A DNA stretch of 64,000 bases from NCBI RefSeq assembly GCF_003436275.1, contig NZ_QSOP01000001.1, forward strand, positions 58,382-122,381, written 5' to 3'. This stretch comes from Collinsella sp. TM09-10AT (lineage in GTDB: Bacteria; Actinomycetota; Coriobacteriia; Coriobacteriales; Coriobacteriaceae). Every line of letters starts with the position of its first letter. The stretch's first letter is position 1. This document shows positions 45,303 to 53,720 of this stretch, one piece after another. The notes beneath the pieces were generated by a model. The model was not told the origin of the DNA, ran no database searches, and saw only the letters and a program-made list of their open reading frames with translations. Position numbers and translations under genes: made by a program.

Positions 45303-46757
45303 CTAACGCACCCCCTTCAGCGGTCCCTCAACCAGCCAAGATCCGGCGTCCTCCAGTAATACCTCGCTGGGGTCGCAGTCCAGCTCTCGGGCGAGAATCG
45401 CCACCACACGGCTCTGGCAAAAGCCACTTTGGCACCGACCCATGCCGGCACGGCAGCGGCGCTTGACGCCCTCGACCGAAACCGCGCCCGGATGGCGTCG
45501 AATCGCCGCCACGATTTCGGCCTCGGGCACCGTCTCGCAGCGGCAGACAATCTGTCCCCACGCGGGATCGGACTCGATCAGCTCCTCCTTGCGCGCCAGC
45601 GGTGCGCGGTCAAAGTCGTCCGGCGCGCGGCGAATTGGGTTCCAGTCCGCCCGCTCGTGCAGCTCCACGCCCGCTTCACGCATCACAAGCTCCATGCGCT
45701 CGGCAATGGCCGGCGCGCTTGCCACGCCCGGCGACTGAATGCCCGCCGCCTGGAACAGCCCCGGCACCACGGCCGACTGTCCAATAAAGAAGTCGTTCGT
45801 TCCCTGAATGACCGGACGCCCGCCGGCAAATGCGCGCACCACACGTCGCGTATCCAGATCGGGCACTAGCTTGTGCGCGCCGGTCAGCAGCGCGTTCACA
45901 TCGCTCGCATAGGTCTGAGTGTCGCCCGGCTCGCGCACGGCAGCCGTCGCGGTAATCACGGTGTTGCCATGTACGGTGCCCGTCACGATAACGCCCTTCG
46001 ACACCGGCGTCGGCACGGGGTAGAGCGGCATGAGCGTGCGCGGCTCCTTGTCCAGCACCACGATGTTGCCCTGGCGCCAGACCATCTGAAACTCTTCGGC
46101 CCCCGCCATATGCGAGATGTCGGCGGCGCCGTTGCCCGCGGCGTTGATCAGGTAGCGGCAGCGCACATTGCCAGCGGGGGTCGCCAGCGTAAAGCGCGCG
46201 TCGTCGCCCGAGTCCGCGACTTCAATCGCTTCCACCGGCGCGGACCGCATAAACGTCACCCCGTTGGCCACGGCGTTCTCCAGCGCGGCGATGGCAACCT
46301 CAAACGGGTCGACAAACCCAGTCGAGGGGCACCACAACGCGCACGTTGCATCGGCACTGGCACGCGGCTCTAATTCGTGGATGCGGTCGGGTCCGACGAT
46401 CGACAGCTCGGGAACACCGTTGACATGGCCGTTGCACCGCAGCTGCTCCAGATGCGTGCGGTCCTCGTCGTTAAAGCCCAAAACCATCGACCCGGTGCGG
46501 CAGAACAGAAAGTCCAGCTCCTGGGCCCAGGTACCATACAGCTCACAGCCACGGGCATTGACCTGTGCCTTTACGGTTCCCGGCGCCGGATCGTAGCCGG
46601 CGTGCACCAGGCCGCCGTTGGCCTTCGACGCACCCAGCGCAATATCGTTCGCCGCCTCGACTACGCAAATGGACAGTTCAAATCGCGCGAGCTGCCGCGC
46701 GATGGCGCATCCGGTGATGCCCGCGCCCACAATTGCGATATCAAACGTTTCTGCCAC
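45303..46757 (-). CDS. FAD-dependent glycerol-3-phosphate dehydrogenase-like protein with C-terminal BFD-type Fe-S domain
   Basis: A 484-residue DAO-family flavoenzyme. The N-terminal AIVGAGITGCAIARQLAR binds FAD; the catalytic core runs to about 370. The C-terminal 90 residues form a BFD-like 2Fe-2S domain with VCRCETVPEAEI and RCRAGMGRCQSGFC cysteines. This architecture is that of anaerobic GlpA-type enzymes, but L-2-hydroxyglutarate or other hydroxy-acid oxidation is possible. Translation starts at GTG 46757 behind GGGAGG. It is the first gene of a three-gene operon. A perfect palindrome lies 18 bases upstream. Confidence 0.82.
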   Translation of the reverse strand: MAETFDIAIVGAGITGCAIARQLARFELSICVVEAANDIALGASKANGGLVHAGYDPAPGTVKAQVNARGCELYGTWAQELDFLFCRTGSMVLGFNDEDRTHLEQLRCNGHVNGVPELSIVGPDRIHELEPRASADATCALWCPSTGFVDPFEVAIAALENAVANGVTFMRSAPVEAIEVADSGDDARFTLATPAGNVRCRYLINAAGNGAADISHMAGAEEFQMVWRQGNIVVLDKEPRTLMPLYPVPTPVSKGVIVTGTVHGNTVITATAAVREPGDTQTYASDVNALLTGAHKLVPDLDTRRVVRAFAGGRPVIQGTNDFFIGQSAVVPGLFQAAGIQSPGVASAPAIAERMELVMREAGVELHERADWNPIRRAPDDFDRAPLARKEELIESDPAWGQIVCRCETVPEAEIVAAIRRHPGAVSVEGVKRRCRAGMGRCQSGFCQSRVVAILARELDCDPSEVLLEDAGSWLVEGPLKGVR

Positions 46758-46774
46758 GGTGCCTCCCAGACGAG

Positions 46775-46789
46775 TTGACAGGCTGTCAA
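46775..46789. promoter_or_regulatory. Palindrome upstream of the glp-like operon
   Basis: TTGACAG-G-CTGTCAA is a perfect 7-1-7 palindrome 18 bases before the GTG start. It could be an operator in the 5' leader, or include a TTGACA -35-like sequence. Confidence 0.5.
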
Positions 46790-46927
46790 TAAGACTATCC
46801 TACGGTCTGCACACCCCCAGCGCGGCGGCAATGCGGTGAACAGCCCCGCAACACCCGCCAACGGCAGAAGAGGGGAGACGCGGCAACGTCGACAACCTCG
46901 TCCGCCGACAACTACGGCAACCTTTCG

Positions 46928-47142
46928 TCTCGATCTGTAACAGTTAGCTGATGATTTGGGTTCTAGATGTTACAGATCGAGACAAACCTTCAGGCGGATT
47001 TTGAATGTCTCGATCTGTAACAGTAAGAGGGGTTTTGGGGCCCAAGATGTTACAGATCGAGATTGAAGTCTGGGAGGGACCCCTGTGTCTCGATCTGTAA
47101 CGTCTAGACCCGGATTCCGCTCCCACCTGTTACAGATTGAGA
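46928..47142. repeat. Array of six alternating inverted 15-mers with constant 25-base unique spacers
   Basis: TCTCGATCTGTAACA occurs at 46928, 47008 and 47088 (the last with one end change) and its complement TGTTACAGATCGAGA at 46968, 47048 and 47128 (the last with one change). Starts are exactly 40 bases apart. All five spacers are 25 bases and unrelated to each other. As RNA it would fold into three equal 55-base hairpins spaced by 25 bases. It is not a CRISPR: the units alternate in orientation and are short, and no cas gene is near. The flanking 46760-46927 stretch has no other feature. Confidence 0.9.
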
Positions 47143-47242
47143 TGTTTGTGTCCGCGCCAGCCCCGTACCCAGCCGTAGTCCCATATAAACAAACCCCGTG
47201 GTAAACTTGACTGGACTGTAAATAATCCGAAAGGTACCCGTA

Positions 47243-47674
47243 ATGTCCAAGTACATCTCCGAGCTCATGTCGCCGCAGCTTATGGGCGTCGTCTATGCCT
47301 TCGTTGGCTTTATCATCGCCCTGTATGTGCTGTCGGTCGTCTATGTGTTCATCGATGCCCGCCGCCGCGGCGCCAGCGCCTACGTGGCATGGGGCATCAT
47401 TGCCCTCATCCCGTTTGTAGGCCTCATCGCCTACCTGGTCCTGCGCCCGCACTCCTACGCGTCCGACCGCGAGGAGCAGGAGCTGGATATGGCCCTGCGC
47501 GAACGCCAGCTTGCCCAGTACGGCACCTGCCCGCAGTGCGGCGCCCCCATCGAGAAGGACTTTGTCGTCTGCCCGGTGTGCGACACTCAGGTTCGCAACG
47601 TCTGCCCCAGCTGCCATCGCCCGCTCGATGCGCACTGGAAGGTCTGCCCCTACTGCCGAACTCGCATCCAGTAA
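47243..47674 (+). CDS. Small membrane protein with double zinc ribbon
   Basis: A 143-residue protein. Two N-terminal membrane helices (about 12-33 and 44-65) are separated by a short DARRRG loop. The C-terminal cytosolic part has repeated CxxC pairs: CPQCGAPIEKDFVVCPVC and CPSCHRPLDAHWKVCPYC, a double zinc ribbon. Such proteins are common in this phylum but have no assigned function. GAAAGG lies eight bases before the ATG. Its promoter region directly borders the repeat array. Confidence 0.75.
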   Translation: MSKYISELMSPQLMGVVYAFVGFIIALYVLSVVYVFIDARRRGASAYVAWGIIALIPFVGLIAYLVLRPHSYASDREEQELDMALRERQLAQYGTCPQCGAPIEKDFVVCPVCDTQVRNVCPSCHRPLDAHWKVCPYCRTRIQ

Positions 47675-47784
47675 CGCATCCATCGCCGGGCCGGCCGTAA
47701 GCCACGGGCTCCGCGCACCCCGCGCATCCCACGGCCGCCACGCGCCCCGCGCCGCCCCACACGATGAAGCATGCGTAGAAAATC

Positions 47785-47815
47785 GCCCGCCGTGCCATTA
47801 AGGTGCGGCGGGCGC
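47785..47815 (+). terminator. Terminator upstream of thrS
   Basis: GCCCGCCGTGCC (47785-47796) pairs with GGTGCGGCGGGC (47802-47813) with two wobble pairs. It ends just before the thrS -35 box. Confidence 0.65.
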
Positions 47816-47843
47816 TTGTATACCAAGGCAACCTGCCTATAAT
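47816..47843 (+). promoter_or_regulatory. thrS promoter
   Basis: TTGTAT (47816-47821) and TATAAT (47838-47843), 16-base spacer. The leader is about 65 bases, too short for a T-box. Confidence 0.7.
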
Positions 47844-47913
47844 GATGCAAGTCAAAAACGCCGAGCGCATCGCACGCACTTGCATCAGGCATCCGAGAGG
47901 AGAAAACATACCC

Positions 47914-49677
47914 ATGAAGGCACTCTACAATGACGGTTCGGTGGCCGAGCTCCCGCAGGACGAGGTCACGCACGTCATCCGCCACTCCGCCGCGCACATC
48001 ATGGCGCAGGCCATCAAGCGCCTGTACCCCCAGGCCGATTTTGCCTACGGTCCCGCGACCGACAACGGTTTTTACTACGACGTCGACCTGCCCGAGGGCG
48101 TCAAGATCAGCGAGGACGACTTCCCCGCGATCGAGGCCGAGATGAAAAAGATCGTCAAGGAGAACCTCAAGTTCACCGTCTTTGAGAAGCCCCGCGCCGA
48201 GGCCATCGCCCTTATGGAGGAGCGCGGCGAGAAGTACAAGGTCGAGCACATCGGCGACCTGGACGACGACGCCCGTATCACCTTCTACCAGCAGGGCGAC
48301 TACATCGACATGTGCGTCGGCCCCCATATCTGCTACACCAAGGCGCTGAAGGCCTTTAAGCTTACCGGCGTCTCGGGCGCTTACTGGAAGGGCGACAAGG
48401 ACAACAAGATGCTCACCCGCATCAACGGCGTCGCCTTTGCCACCAAGGAAGAGCTCGACGAGCACATGCACATGCTGGAGGAGGCCAAGAAGCGCGACCA
48501 CCGCAAGATCGGCCGCGAGATGGACCTCTTTATGATGCGCGACGAGGCCCCCGGCTTCCCGTTCTTCCTGCCTAACGGCATGATCCTTAAGAACACGCTG
48601 CTGGACTACTGGCGCGAGATCCACCACAAGGCCGGCTACGTGGAGATCTCCACGCCGCTTATCATGAACAAGCAGCTGTGGAAGACCTCGGGCCACTGGG
48701 ACCACTACAAGGACAACATGTACTCCACTGTCATCGACGACGAAGAGTACTGCATTAAGCCCATGAACTGCCCGGGCGGCGTGCTGGTGTACGCCTCCAA
48801 GCCGCACTCCTACCGCGAGCTGCCCATCCGCGCCGGCGAGATTGGCCTGGTGCACCGCCACGAGCTGCGCGGCGCCCTGCATGGCCTGTTCCGCGTGCGC
48901 TGCTTTAACCAGGACGACGCCCACCTGTTTGTGCGTCCCGACCAGCTGACCGACGAGATCGTGGGCGTGGTCAACCTCATCGACTCCGTGTACCAAAAGT
49001 TTGGCTTTAAGTATCATGTTGAGCTTTCCACCCGCCCCGAGGACTCCATGGGTTCCGACGAGGACTGGGCACGCGCTGAGGAGGGCCTGCGCACCGCTCT
49101 GGAGAAGCTGGGCATGGACTACGAGGTCAACGAGGGCGATGGCGCCTTCTACGGCCCCAAGATCGACTTCCACCTGGAGGACTCGCTCGGACGTACCTGG
49201 CAGTGCGGCACCGTCCAGCTCGACTTCCAGATGCCGCTCAACTTTGATCTTGAGTACGTGGACGCCGACGGCACCAAGAAGCGCCCCATCATGCTGCACC
49301 GCGTATGCTTTGGCTCCATCGAGCGCTTCATTGGTATTCTGATTGAGCACTTTGCGGGCAAGTTCCCCACCTGGCTGGCTCCCGTGCAGGTCAAAGCGCT
49401 TCCTGTCTCCGAGAAGAGCCGCGACTACGCCCACGAGGTGTGTGCCAAGCTGGAGGAGGCCGGCATTCGCGTGGTCTGCGACGACCGCGACGAGAAGATC
49501 GGCTACAAGATCCGCGAGGCCCGCAGCATCGACCGCGTGCCCTACATGCTCATTCTGGGCGAGAAGGAGGTCGAGGCCGGCAACATCTCCGTCCGCGATC
49601 GCTCCAACGAGACCGTTCAGATGAGCGTTGACGAGTTTGTTGCGAAGGTGCTCGAGGAGATCAAGACTCGCGCCTAA
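47914..49677 (+). CDS. thrS: Threonyl-tRNA synthetase lacking the N-terminal TGS domain
   Basis: A 587-residue class II synthetase for tRNA-Thr. The sequence begins almost directly with the N2 editing domain (HSAAHIM near 24-30, GPATDNGFYYDVDLP, DMCVGPHIC), so the roughly 60-residue TGS domain of the usual 640-residue enzyme is absent. The catalytic core (MNCPGG, HRHELRGALHGLFRVR, FYGPKIDF) and anticodon-binding domain (TWLAPVQV to the end) are intact. ATG 47914 has AGAGGAG; no in-frame upstream coding for TGS is evident. Loss of TGS is known in some lineages. Confidence 0.93.
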   Translation: MKALYNDGSVAELPQDEVTHVIRHSAAHIMAQAIKRLYPQADFAYGPATDNGFYYDVDLPEGVKISEDDFPAIEAEMKKIVKENLKFTVFEKPRAEAIALMEERGEKYKVEHIGDLDDDARITFYQQGDYIDMCVGPHICYTKALKAFKLTGVSGAYWKGDKDNKMLTRINGVAFATKEELDEHMHMLEEAKKRDHRKIGREMDLFMMRDEAPGFPFFLPNGMILKNTLLDYWREIHHKAGYVEISTPLIMNKQLWKTSGHWDHYKDNMYSTVIDDEEYCIKPMNCPGGVLVYASKPHSYRELPIRAGEIGLVHRHELRGALHGLFRVRCFNQDDAHLFVRPDQLTDEIVGVVNLIDSVYQKFGFKYHVELSTRPEDSMGSDEDWARAEEGLRTALEKLGMDYEVNEGDGAFYGPKIDFHLEDSLGRTWQCGTVQLDFQMPLNFDLEYVDADGTKKRPIMLHRVCFGSIERFIGILIEHFAGKFPTWLAPVQVKALPVSEKSRDYAHEVCAKLEEAGIRVVCDDRDEKIGYKIREARSIDRVPYMLILGEKEVEAGNISVRDRSNETVQMSVDEFVAKVLEEIKTRA

Positions 49678-49700
49678 GGCAAACTTCACAACAATTAACA

Positions 49701-49735
49701 AAGGCGACCGTCTACACAGGGCGGTCGCCTTTTTC
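49701..49735 (+). terminator. Rho-independent terminator after thrS
   Basis: AAGGCGACCG (49701-49710) / CGGTCGCCTT (49722-49731), T5 tail. Confidence 0.9.
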
Positions 49736-49748
49736 ATGCCGAAATAAG

Positions 49749-49777
49749 AAAAGCCGCTGGTTGAGCGGCTTTTTTTG
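49749..49777 (+). terminator. Second terminator after thrS
   Basis: AAAAGCCGCT (49749-49758) / AGCGGCTTTT (49764-49773) in a run of T. Two terminators in a row insulate the polysaccharide locus. Confidence 0.88.
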
Positions 49778-49784
49778 TTGCACA

Positions 49785-49914
49785 AAAAGGTACAGGTTTA
49801 TATAGAGGGGTATGGAGATGTACCTACTAGCAGTACATTTTGCGTAATCTGGGCAAACGCTGATTAATTGCTCGTATAATGTCGTCTGTCGAAAGATACA
49901 AAAACCTGTACTTT
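49785..49914. repeat. GGGACAG-related nested hairpin enclosing a promoter
   Basis: AAAAGGTACAGGTTT at the left and AAACCTGTACTTTT at the right pair with one bulge. The left arm resembles the GGGACAGGTTTATT arms at 24042 and 37394. Inside are TGTAC / GTACA and a TATAAT at 49875-49880, the likely promoter of the LoaP-type gene. Confidence 0.6.
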
Positions 49915-50003
49915 TGCGACTGCGCCTAGCTGCGAGCGAGAAGCCTGTTCTAAACGCCCCTGCATTTGCGTGCATCGCAAAGCCAAAAAGAGGGGGCGAG
50001 AAC

Positions 50004-50594
50004 ATGGAACAGACGGCACGGCGCCAAGAGCAGCTGCCGGGCGCATTTAACGGCGCCACCACCAACAGCCAGCACGGCCGCGTCCGCTGGTATCTGGTCC
50101 ACACCCCCAATGGAAAAGAGCGCGAGATCTGCGAAAAGGTCCGCTGCATTATCCCGCACAACCTTATGCAGGACGCTTTTGTGATGCAAAAGGAGTTCTG
50201 GTTTAAGCGGGACGGCGCATGGTCGCTCCAAACCAAACCCATGTACAAGGAATATTTCTTCGTCGCCACGCACGATGCCGCAGCGCTCGATAGGGCTTTG
50301 GCTCAGTTGAGCTTTGGCTGCCGCATCGCCGGCAGCAGGGAGCGGGCCTATGCGCCCATGCCGGACGATGCGCGGGACTGGTACCGCAGCGTGCTCGACG
50401 ACGACGGCGTGGTGCGCAACAGCGTTGCGCGCATTGAAGACGGTGTGCTGCACATAGAGCAGGGCCCACTTGTGGGGCAAGAGGCCCACGTAAAAAAGAT
50501 CGACCGTCACAAGCGCTGGTGCCTGGTGGACGTGGGCGAAGGCGACTCCGCATTTAGGGAGCTGCTTCCGTTAGACGTGCCGAGCAAAACGTAA
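50004..50594 (+). CDS. LoaP-type NusG paralogue, processive antiterminator
   Basis: A 196-residue protein with an N-terminal NGN domain (WYLVHTPNGKEREICEKV, then MYKEYFFVAT) and a C-terminal KOW domain (about 140-190, VARIEDGVLHIEQGPLVGQEAHVKKIDRHK). It is the specialised NusG family that sits at the head of polysaccharide or secondary-metabolite operons and lets RNA polymerase read through terminators. The downstream capsule genes and a terminator-like hairpin at 50649 match that role. ATG 50004 follows AGGGGGCGAG. RfaH-type naming is possible, but gene context favours LoaP. Confidence 0.82.
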   Translation: MEQTARRQEQLPGAFNGATTNSQHGRVRWYLVHTPNGKEREICEKVRCIIPHNLMQDAFVMQKEFWFKRDGAWSLQTKPMYKEYFFVATHDAAALDRALAQLSFGCRIAGSRERAYAPMPDDARDWYRSVLDDDGVVRNSVARIEDGVLHIEQGPLVGQEAHVKKIDRHKRWCLVDVGEGDSAFRELLPLDVPSKT

Positions 50595-50641
50595 GGAAGA
50601 CGTTACGCCGGCAATTTATTTGGTTTTTGAATTTGTGGATT

Positions 50642-50675
50642 GGGGGGGGTTCCTGGGGACAGGAACGAAATTTTT
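50642..50675 (+). terminator. Poly-G8 tract plus intrinsic terminator-like hairpin
   Basis: G8 (50642-50649) leads into GTTCCTG (50649-50655) / CAGGAAC (50660-50666), followed by GAAA and T5. It lies between the LoaP-type gene and the first capsule enzyme, a natural target for processive antitermination. Confidence 0.7.
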
Positions 50676-50678
50676 ATT

Positions 50679-51479
50679 GTGACTACTAAAGAAGTAACAG
50701 AGGATAATGCGCCCGTGGGCGCGGCGCTCATTGCTCAGGCCATGGACCGGCGCGAGAGCGCGGCGGGCGCCGGTGCCGGATCCGCTGCAAGCACGGGCAC
50801 GATGAGCCTCCCAGGCTCGCCCGAGTTTGCCGCAGAGTCCCGCGCGCTCGACACGAGGTCGCTTGGCTACCGCTTCGTCAAGCGCACCTTCGACATCGCG
50901 TTCAGCGCGTGCGTCTGCGTCGTGGGGCTCATCCCTGGCGCGGTGCTCTGTGCGTTCATTGCGGCCGATACCAAGGGCGCACCCATCTACGCTCACGAGC
51001 GCGCGGGGCGCTTCGGTCGCCCCATCCGCGTGCTCAAGTTCCGCTCCATGGTCGCCGACGCCAACGACGTGGAGAAGTACCTCAGCCCCGAGCAGATCGA
51101 GGAGTGGCACCGCGAGCGGAAGGTCACAAACGATCCCCGCATCACCAAGCTAGGCCGCGTCCTGCGCAAGACTTCCCTGGACGAGCTGCCCCAGTTCTTC
51201 AACGTGCTCGCGGGCCAGCTCTCCGTCATCGGCCCTCGCGCCATCACCTACGAGGAGCTCGGGAACTTTACGCACGAGCAACAGGTGCAGGTGCTTGCCG
51301 TCCCGCAGGGCATTACCGGTGCCTGGCAGTCGGGCCCGCGCAACCTCGCGACCTTCGAGAACGGCCTGCGCCAGGAGTTCGAGCTTGCCTACGCGAAGGG
51401 TGCCAGCCTCAAGGCAGACTGGAAGGTCTTCTTCAAGACCTTTGGCGTCATGTTCGGCAAGAAGAAGACGGGGAGGTAG
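50679..51479 (+). CDS. Undecaprenyl-phosphate sugar-1-phosphate transferase (priming enzyme)
   Basis: A 266-residue bacterial sugar transferase that loads the first sugar phosphate onto undecaprenyl phosphate at the membrane. About 75 N-terminal residues are low-complexity (Ala/Gly-rich), followed by a membrane helix (FDIAFSACVCVVGLIPGAVLCAF) and the catalytic domain with VLKFRSMVADA, RVLRKTSLDELPQFFNVL and VIGPRAIT. It is short, without the multi-helix N-terminal domain of WbaP. The start is uncertain: GTG 50679 is taken, but there is no close ribosome site, and ATG 50742 is possible. Confidence 0.85.
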   Translation: MTTKEVTEDNAPVGAALIAQAMDRRESAAGAGAGSAASTGTMSLPGSPEFAAESRALDTRSLGYRFVKRTFDIAFSACVCVVGLIPGAVLCAFIAADTKGAPIYAHERAGRFGRPIRVLKFRSMVADANDVEKYLSPEQIEEWHRERKVTNDPRITKLGRVLRKTSLDELPQFFNVLAGQLSVIGPRAITYEELGNFTHEQQVQVLAVPQGITGAWQSGPRNLATFENGLRQEFELAYAKGASLKADWKVFFKTFGVMFGKKKTGR

Positions 51480-51482
51480 CGC

Positions 51483-52400
51483 ATGAGTGCTGACAAACCC
51501 CTCGTCTCGATCGTGGTGCCGACCTACAAGCGCTCTGACAGGATTCGCGTGGCCCTGGACTCAATCGCCGCGCAGGACTACGGCGCGGAGAACATCGAAC
51601 TGATTGTAGTGAGCGACAATCGGCCGGAGTGGCCGGAAAGCGCCGAGACTGACGCGGCGGTCGCCCCCTATGCCGCGAGCCTTCCGCACTTTAGGCTGCT
51701 GCACACCTCCGGCCAGACCGGCGGCGGGGCGGCGCGCAACTACGCCTGCCGCCAGGCGACGGGCGAGTACCTCACGTTCCTCGACGATGACGACGAGTTC
51801 CTGCCTGACAAGGTGTCCACCCAGGTCGCCTTCATGCAGGAAAACTCCCTCGACATGAGCTGGCAGGATGTCTCGTGGTATGACGAACGTGGCCGGCTTG
51901 TGGAGCACCGCAGGCTCGACCATTGCGAGGACTTCTCCACCGAGGGTCTGCTGCGCGCGCACCTCCTAACGCCGATAAGCCCAACGGCCATCTATATGCT
52001 CAGGCGCGACCTGTTCGACCGCACTGAGGGTTTCGGCGAGGTGGCGACCGGCCAAGACTGGTGGCTGATGCTGCGCTGCATAGAGGCTGGCGCCCACATG
52101 GGCTACATGCCCGAGGTGCACGTGAGGCAGTACCTCCATTCCGGCGAGAGGCTCTCGCTTGGCAAGAACAAGGTAAACGGCGAGGTCGCAAGGCACGAGG
52201 TGGTGCGCGGCTACTACCCGCGCCTCAGCAAGAAGGATGTGCGCTACATCGAATTTCGCCACAACGCCGTGCTCGCCTTCGCTATGAAGCGCAGCAACCA
52301 GCCAGGCCAGGCTGTGATTTACGCCTTAAAGGCCATTGCCTCATCGCCCGCCGCCTGCGTCTCTGAGGCGCTGAAGTTCTTCGGCAAGGCGAAATCCTAA
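51483..52400 (+). CDS. Glycosyltransferase family 2
   Basis: A 305-residue GT-A-fold enzyme, adding one sugar to the growing repeat unit on the inner membrane face. The start [13 protein letters not shown] and the metal-binding FLDDDDEF near 100 are classical GT2 features. [10 protein letters not shown] is a later conserved region. It is three bases after the priming transferase, so the two are coupled. The sugar and linkage are unknown. Confidence 0.88.
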   Translation: MSADKPLVSIVVPTYKRSDRIRVALDSIAAQDYGAENIELIVVSDNRPEWPESAETDAAVAPYAASLPHFRLLHTSGQTGGGAARNYACRQATGEYLTFLDDDDEFLPDKVSTQVAFMQENSLDMSWQDVSWYDERGRLVEHRRLDHCEDFSTEGLLRAHLLTPISPTAIYMLRRDLFDRTEGFGEVATGQDWWLMLRCIEAGAHMGYMPEVHVRQYLHSGERLSLGKNKVNGEVARHEVVRGYYPRLSKKDVRYIEFRHNAVLAFAMKRSNQPGQAVIYALKAIASSPAACVSEALKFFGKAKS

Positions 52401-52443
52401 CTATTTCATATGTGTGCCTGCTCTTAACGAAAGGTTGAATGAT

Positions 52444-53715
52444 ATGTCCGAAAAAATGAAGATAGCAGTCGCCGGCACCGGCTATGTGGGGCTCTCGTTG
52501 GCCGTTCTGCTCTCGCAGCACAACGAGGTGCGCGCGCTCGACATCGTCTCTGAGAAGGTAGAGAAGATTAACGCTTTTCAGTCGCCCATCCAGGACGACG
52601 AGATTGAGCTCTTCCTGGCCGAGGCTAAGGCGGGCACGAGGAAGCTCGACCTGCATGCAACCGTGGACGTCGCCGAGGCCTATACAGGCGCGGATTTCGC
52701 CATCGTGGCCACGCCAACGAACTACGACTCGGACCGCAACTTTTTCGACACCTCGTCTGTTGAAGCCGCAATTTCGGCAATCCGCTCGGTGAACCCGACG
52801 GCCTGGATTGTCATCAAGTCGACCATCCCTGTGGGTTACACTTCGTCGCTTCGCGAGACGCTTGGCGACAGCCGCATCATCTTCAGCCCCGAGTTCCTTC
52901 GAGAGAGCAAGGCGCTCTACGATAATTTGCACCCTAGCCGCATCGTTGTGGGCGCGCCCAAGGACGACGAGGAAGCTGTGAAGGCCGCAAAGACGTTTGC
53001 TGGGCTGCTCGCCCAAGGCGTCGGCCCCGCCGAGCTTGAGCGCACCAACCCTGATGGCACGACGGGCATCCCGCAGCTCGTTCTTGGTACCACCGAGGCG
53101 GAGGCCGTGAAGCTGTTCGCCAACACCTACCTGGCACTTCGCGTGGCGTACTTCAATGAGCTGGACACTTACTGCGAGATGAGGGGACTCAACACCAAGG
53201 ACGTCATCGATGGCGTGTGCCTAGAGCCCCGCATTGGCTCCCACTACAACAACCCCTCCTTCGGCTACGGCGGCTACTGCCTGCCCAAGGACACCAAGCA
53301 GTTGCTGGCCAACTATAAGGACGTGCCTCAGAACCTTATCGAGGCCATCGTCGATGCCAACCGCACTCGCAAGGACTACATTGCAGACGAGGTACTGCAA
53401 CTGCTGTGGGACAAGGTATACGAAGGCAAGGAGAAGCCCGTGGCGGGCGTGTACCGCCTGACCATGAAGTCGAACTCCGACAATTTCCGCGCCAGTTCCA
53501 TCCAGGGCGTTATGAAGCGCGTGAAGGCCAAGGGAGTGCCGGTCGTTGTCTACGAGCCAACGCTGGACGCGCCGGAATTCTTCGGTTCCGAGGTGACGCA
53601 TGACCTTGAGAGGTTCAAGGCCGAGTGCGACGTGATCATTGCCAACCGGTGGAGCGACGATCTGGCCGATGTTGCCGGCAAGGTGTATACCCGCGACCTA
53701 TTCAAGAGGGATTAG
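52444..53715 (+). CDS. ugd: UDP-glucose 6-dehydrogenase
   Basis: A 423-residue enzyme that oxidises UDP-glucose twice to UDP-glucuronate with NAD. The dinucleotide motif AGTGYVG lies at 10-16, the catalytic cysteine is about C279 in [14 protein letters not shown], and FSPEFLRES and the C-terminal UDP-binding domain are intact. ATG 52444 follows CGAAAGG. It supplies glucuronate for the polymer and for the UDP-glucuronate 4-epimerase downstream. Confidence 0.94.
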   Translation: MSEKMKIAVAGTGYVGLSLAVLLSQHNEVRALDIVSEKVEKINAFQSPIQDDEIELFLAEAKAGTRKLDLHATVDVAEAYTGADFAIVATPTNYDSDRNFFDTSSVEAAISAIRSVNPTAWIVIKSTIPVGYTSSLRETLGDSRIIFSPEFLRESKALYDNLHPSRIVVGAPKDDEEAVKAAKTFAGLLAQGVGPAELERTNPDGTTGIPQLVLGTTEAEAVKLFANTYLALRVAYFNELDTYCEMRGLNTKDVIDGVCLEPRIGSHYNNPSFGYGGYCLPKDTKQLLANYKDVPQNLIEAIVDANRTRKDYIADEVLQLLWDKVYEGKEKPVAGVYRLTMKSNSDNFRASSIQGVMKRVKAKGVPVVVYEPTLDAPEFFGSEVTHDLERFKAECDVIIANRWSDDLADVAGKVYTRDLFKRD

Positions 53716-53720
53716 TATTT

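Noticed and set aside
46928..47142. CRISPR array
   Set aside because: The repeats are only 15 bases, alternate in orientation, and no cas genes are present; kept as a novel periodic array instead.
47650..49785. A 711-codon open frame on the - strand opposite thrS
   Set aside because: Antisense shadow; it runs through two terminators and the thrS promoter.
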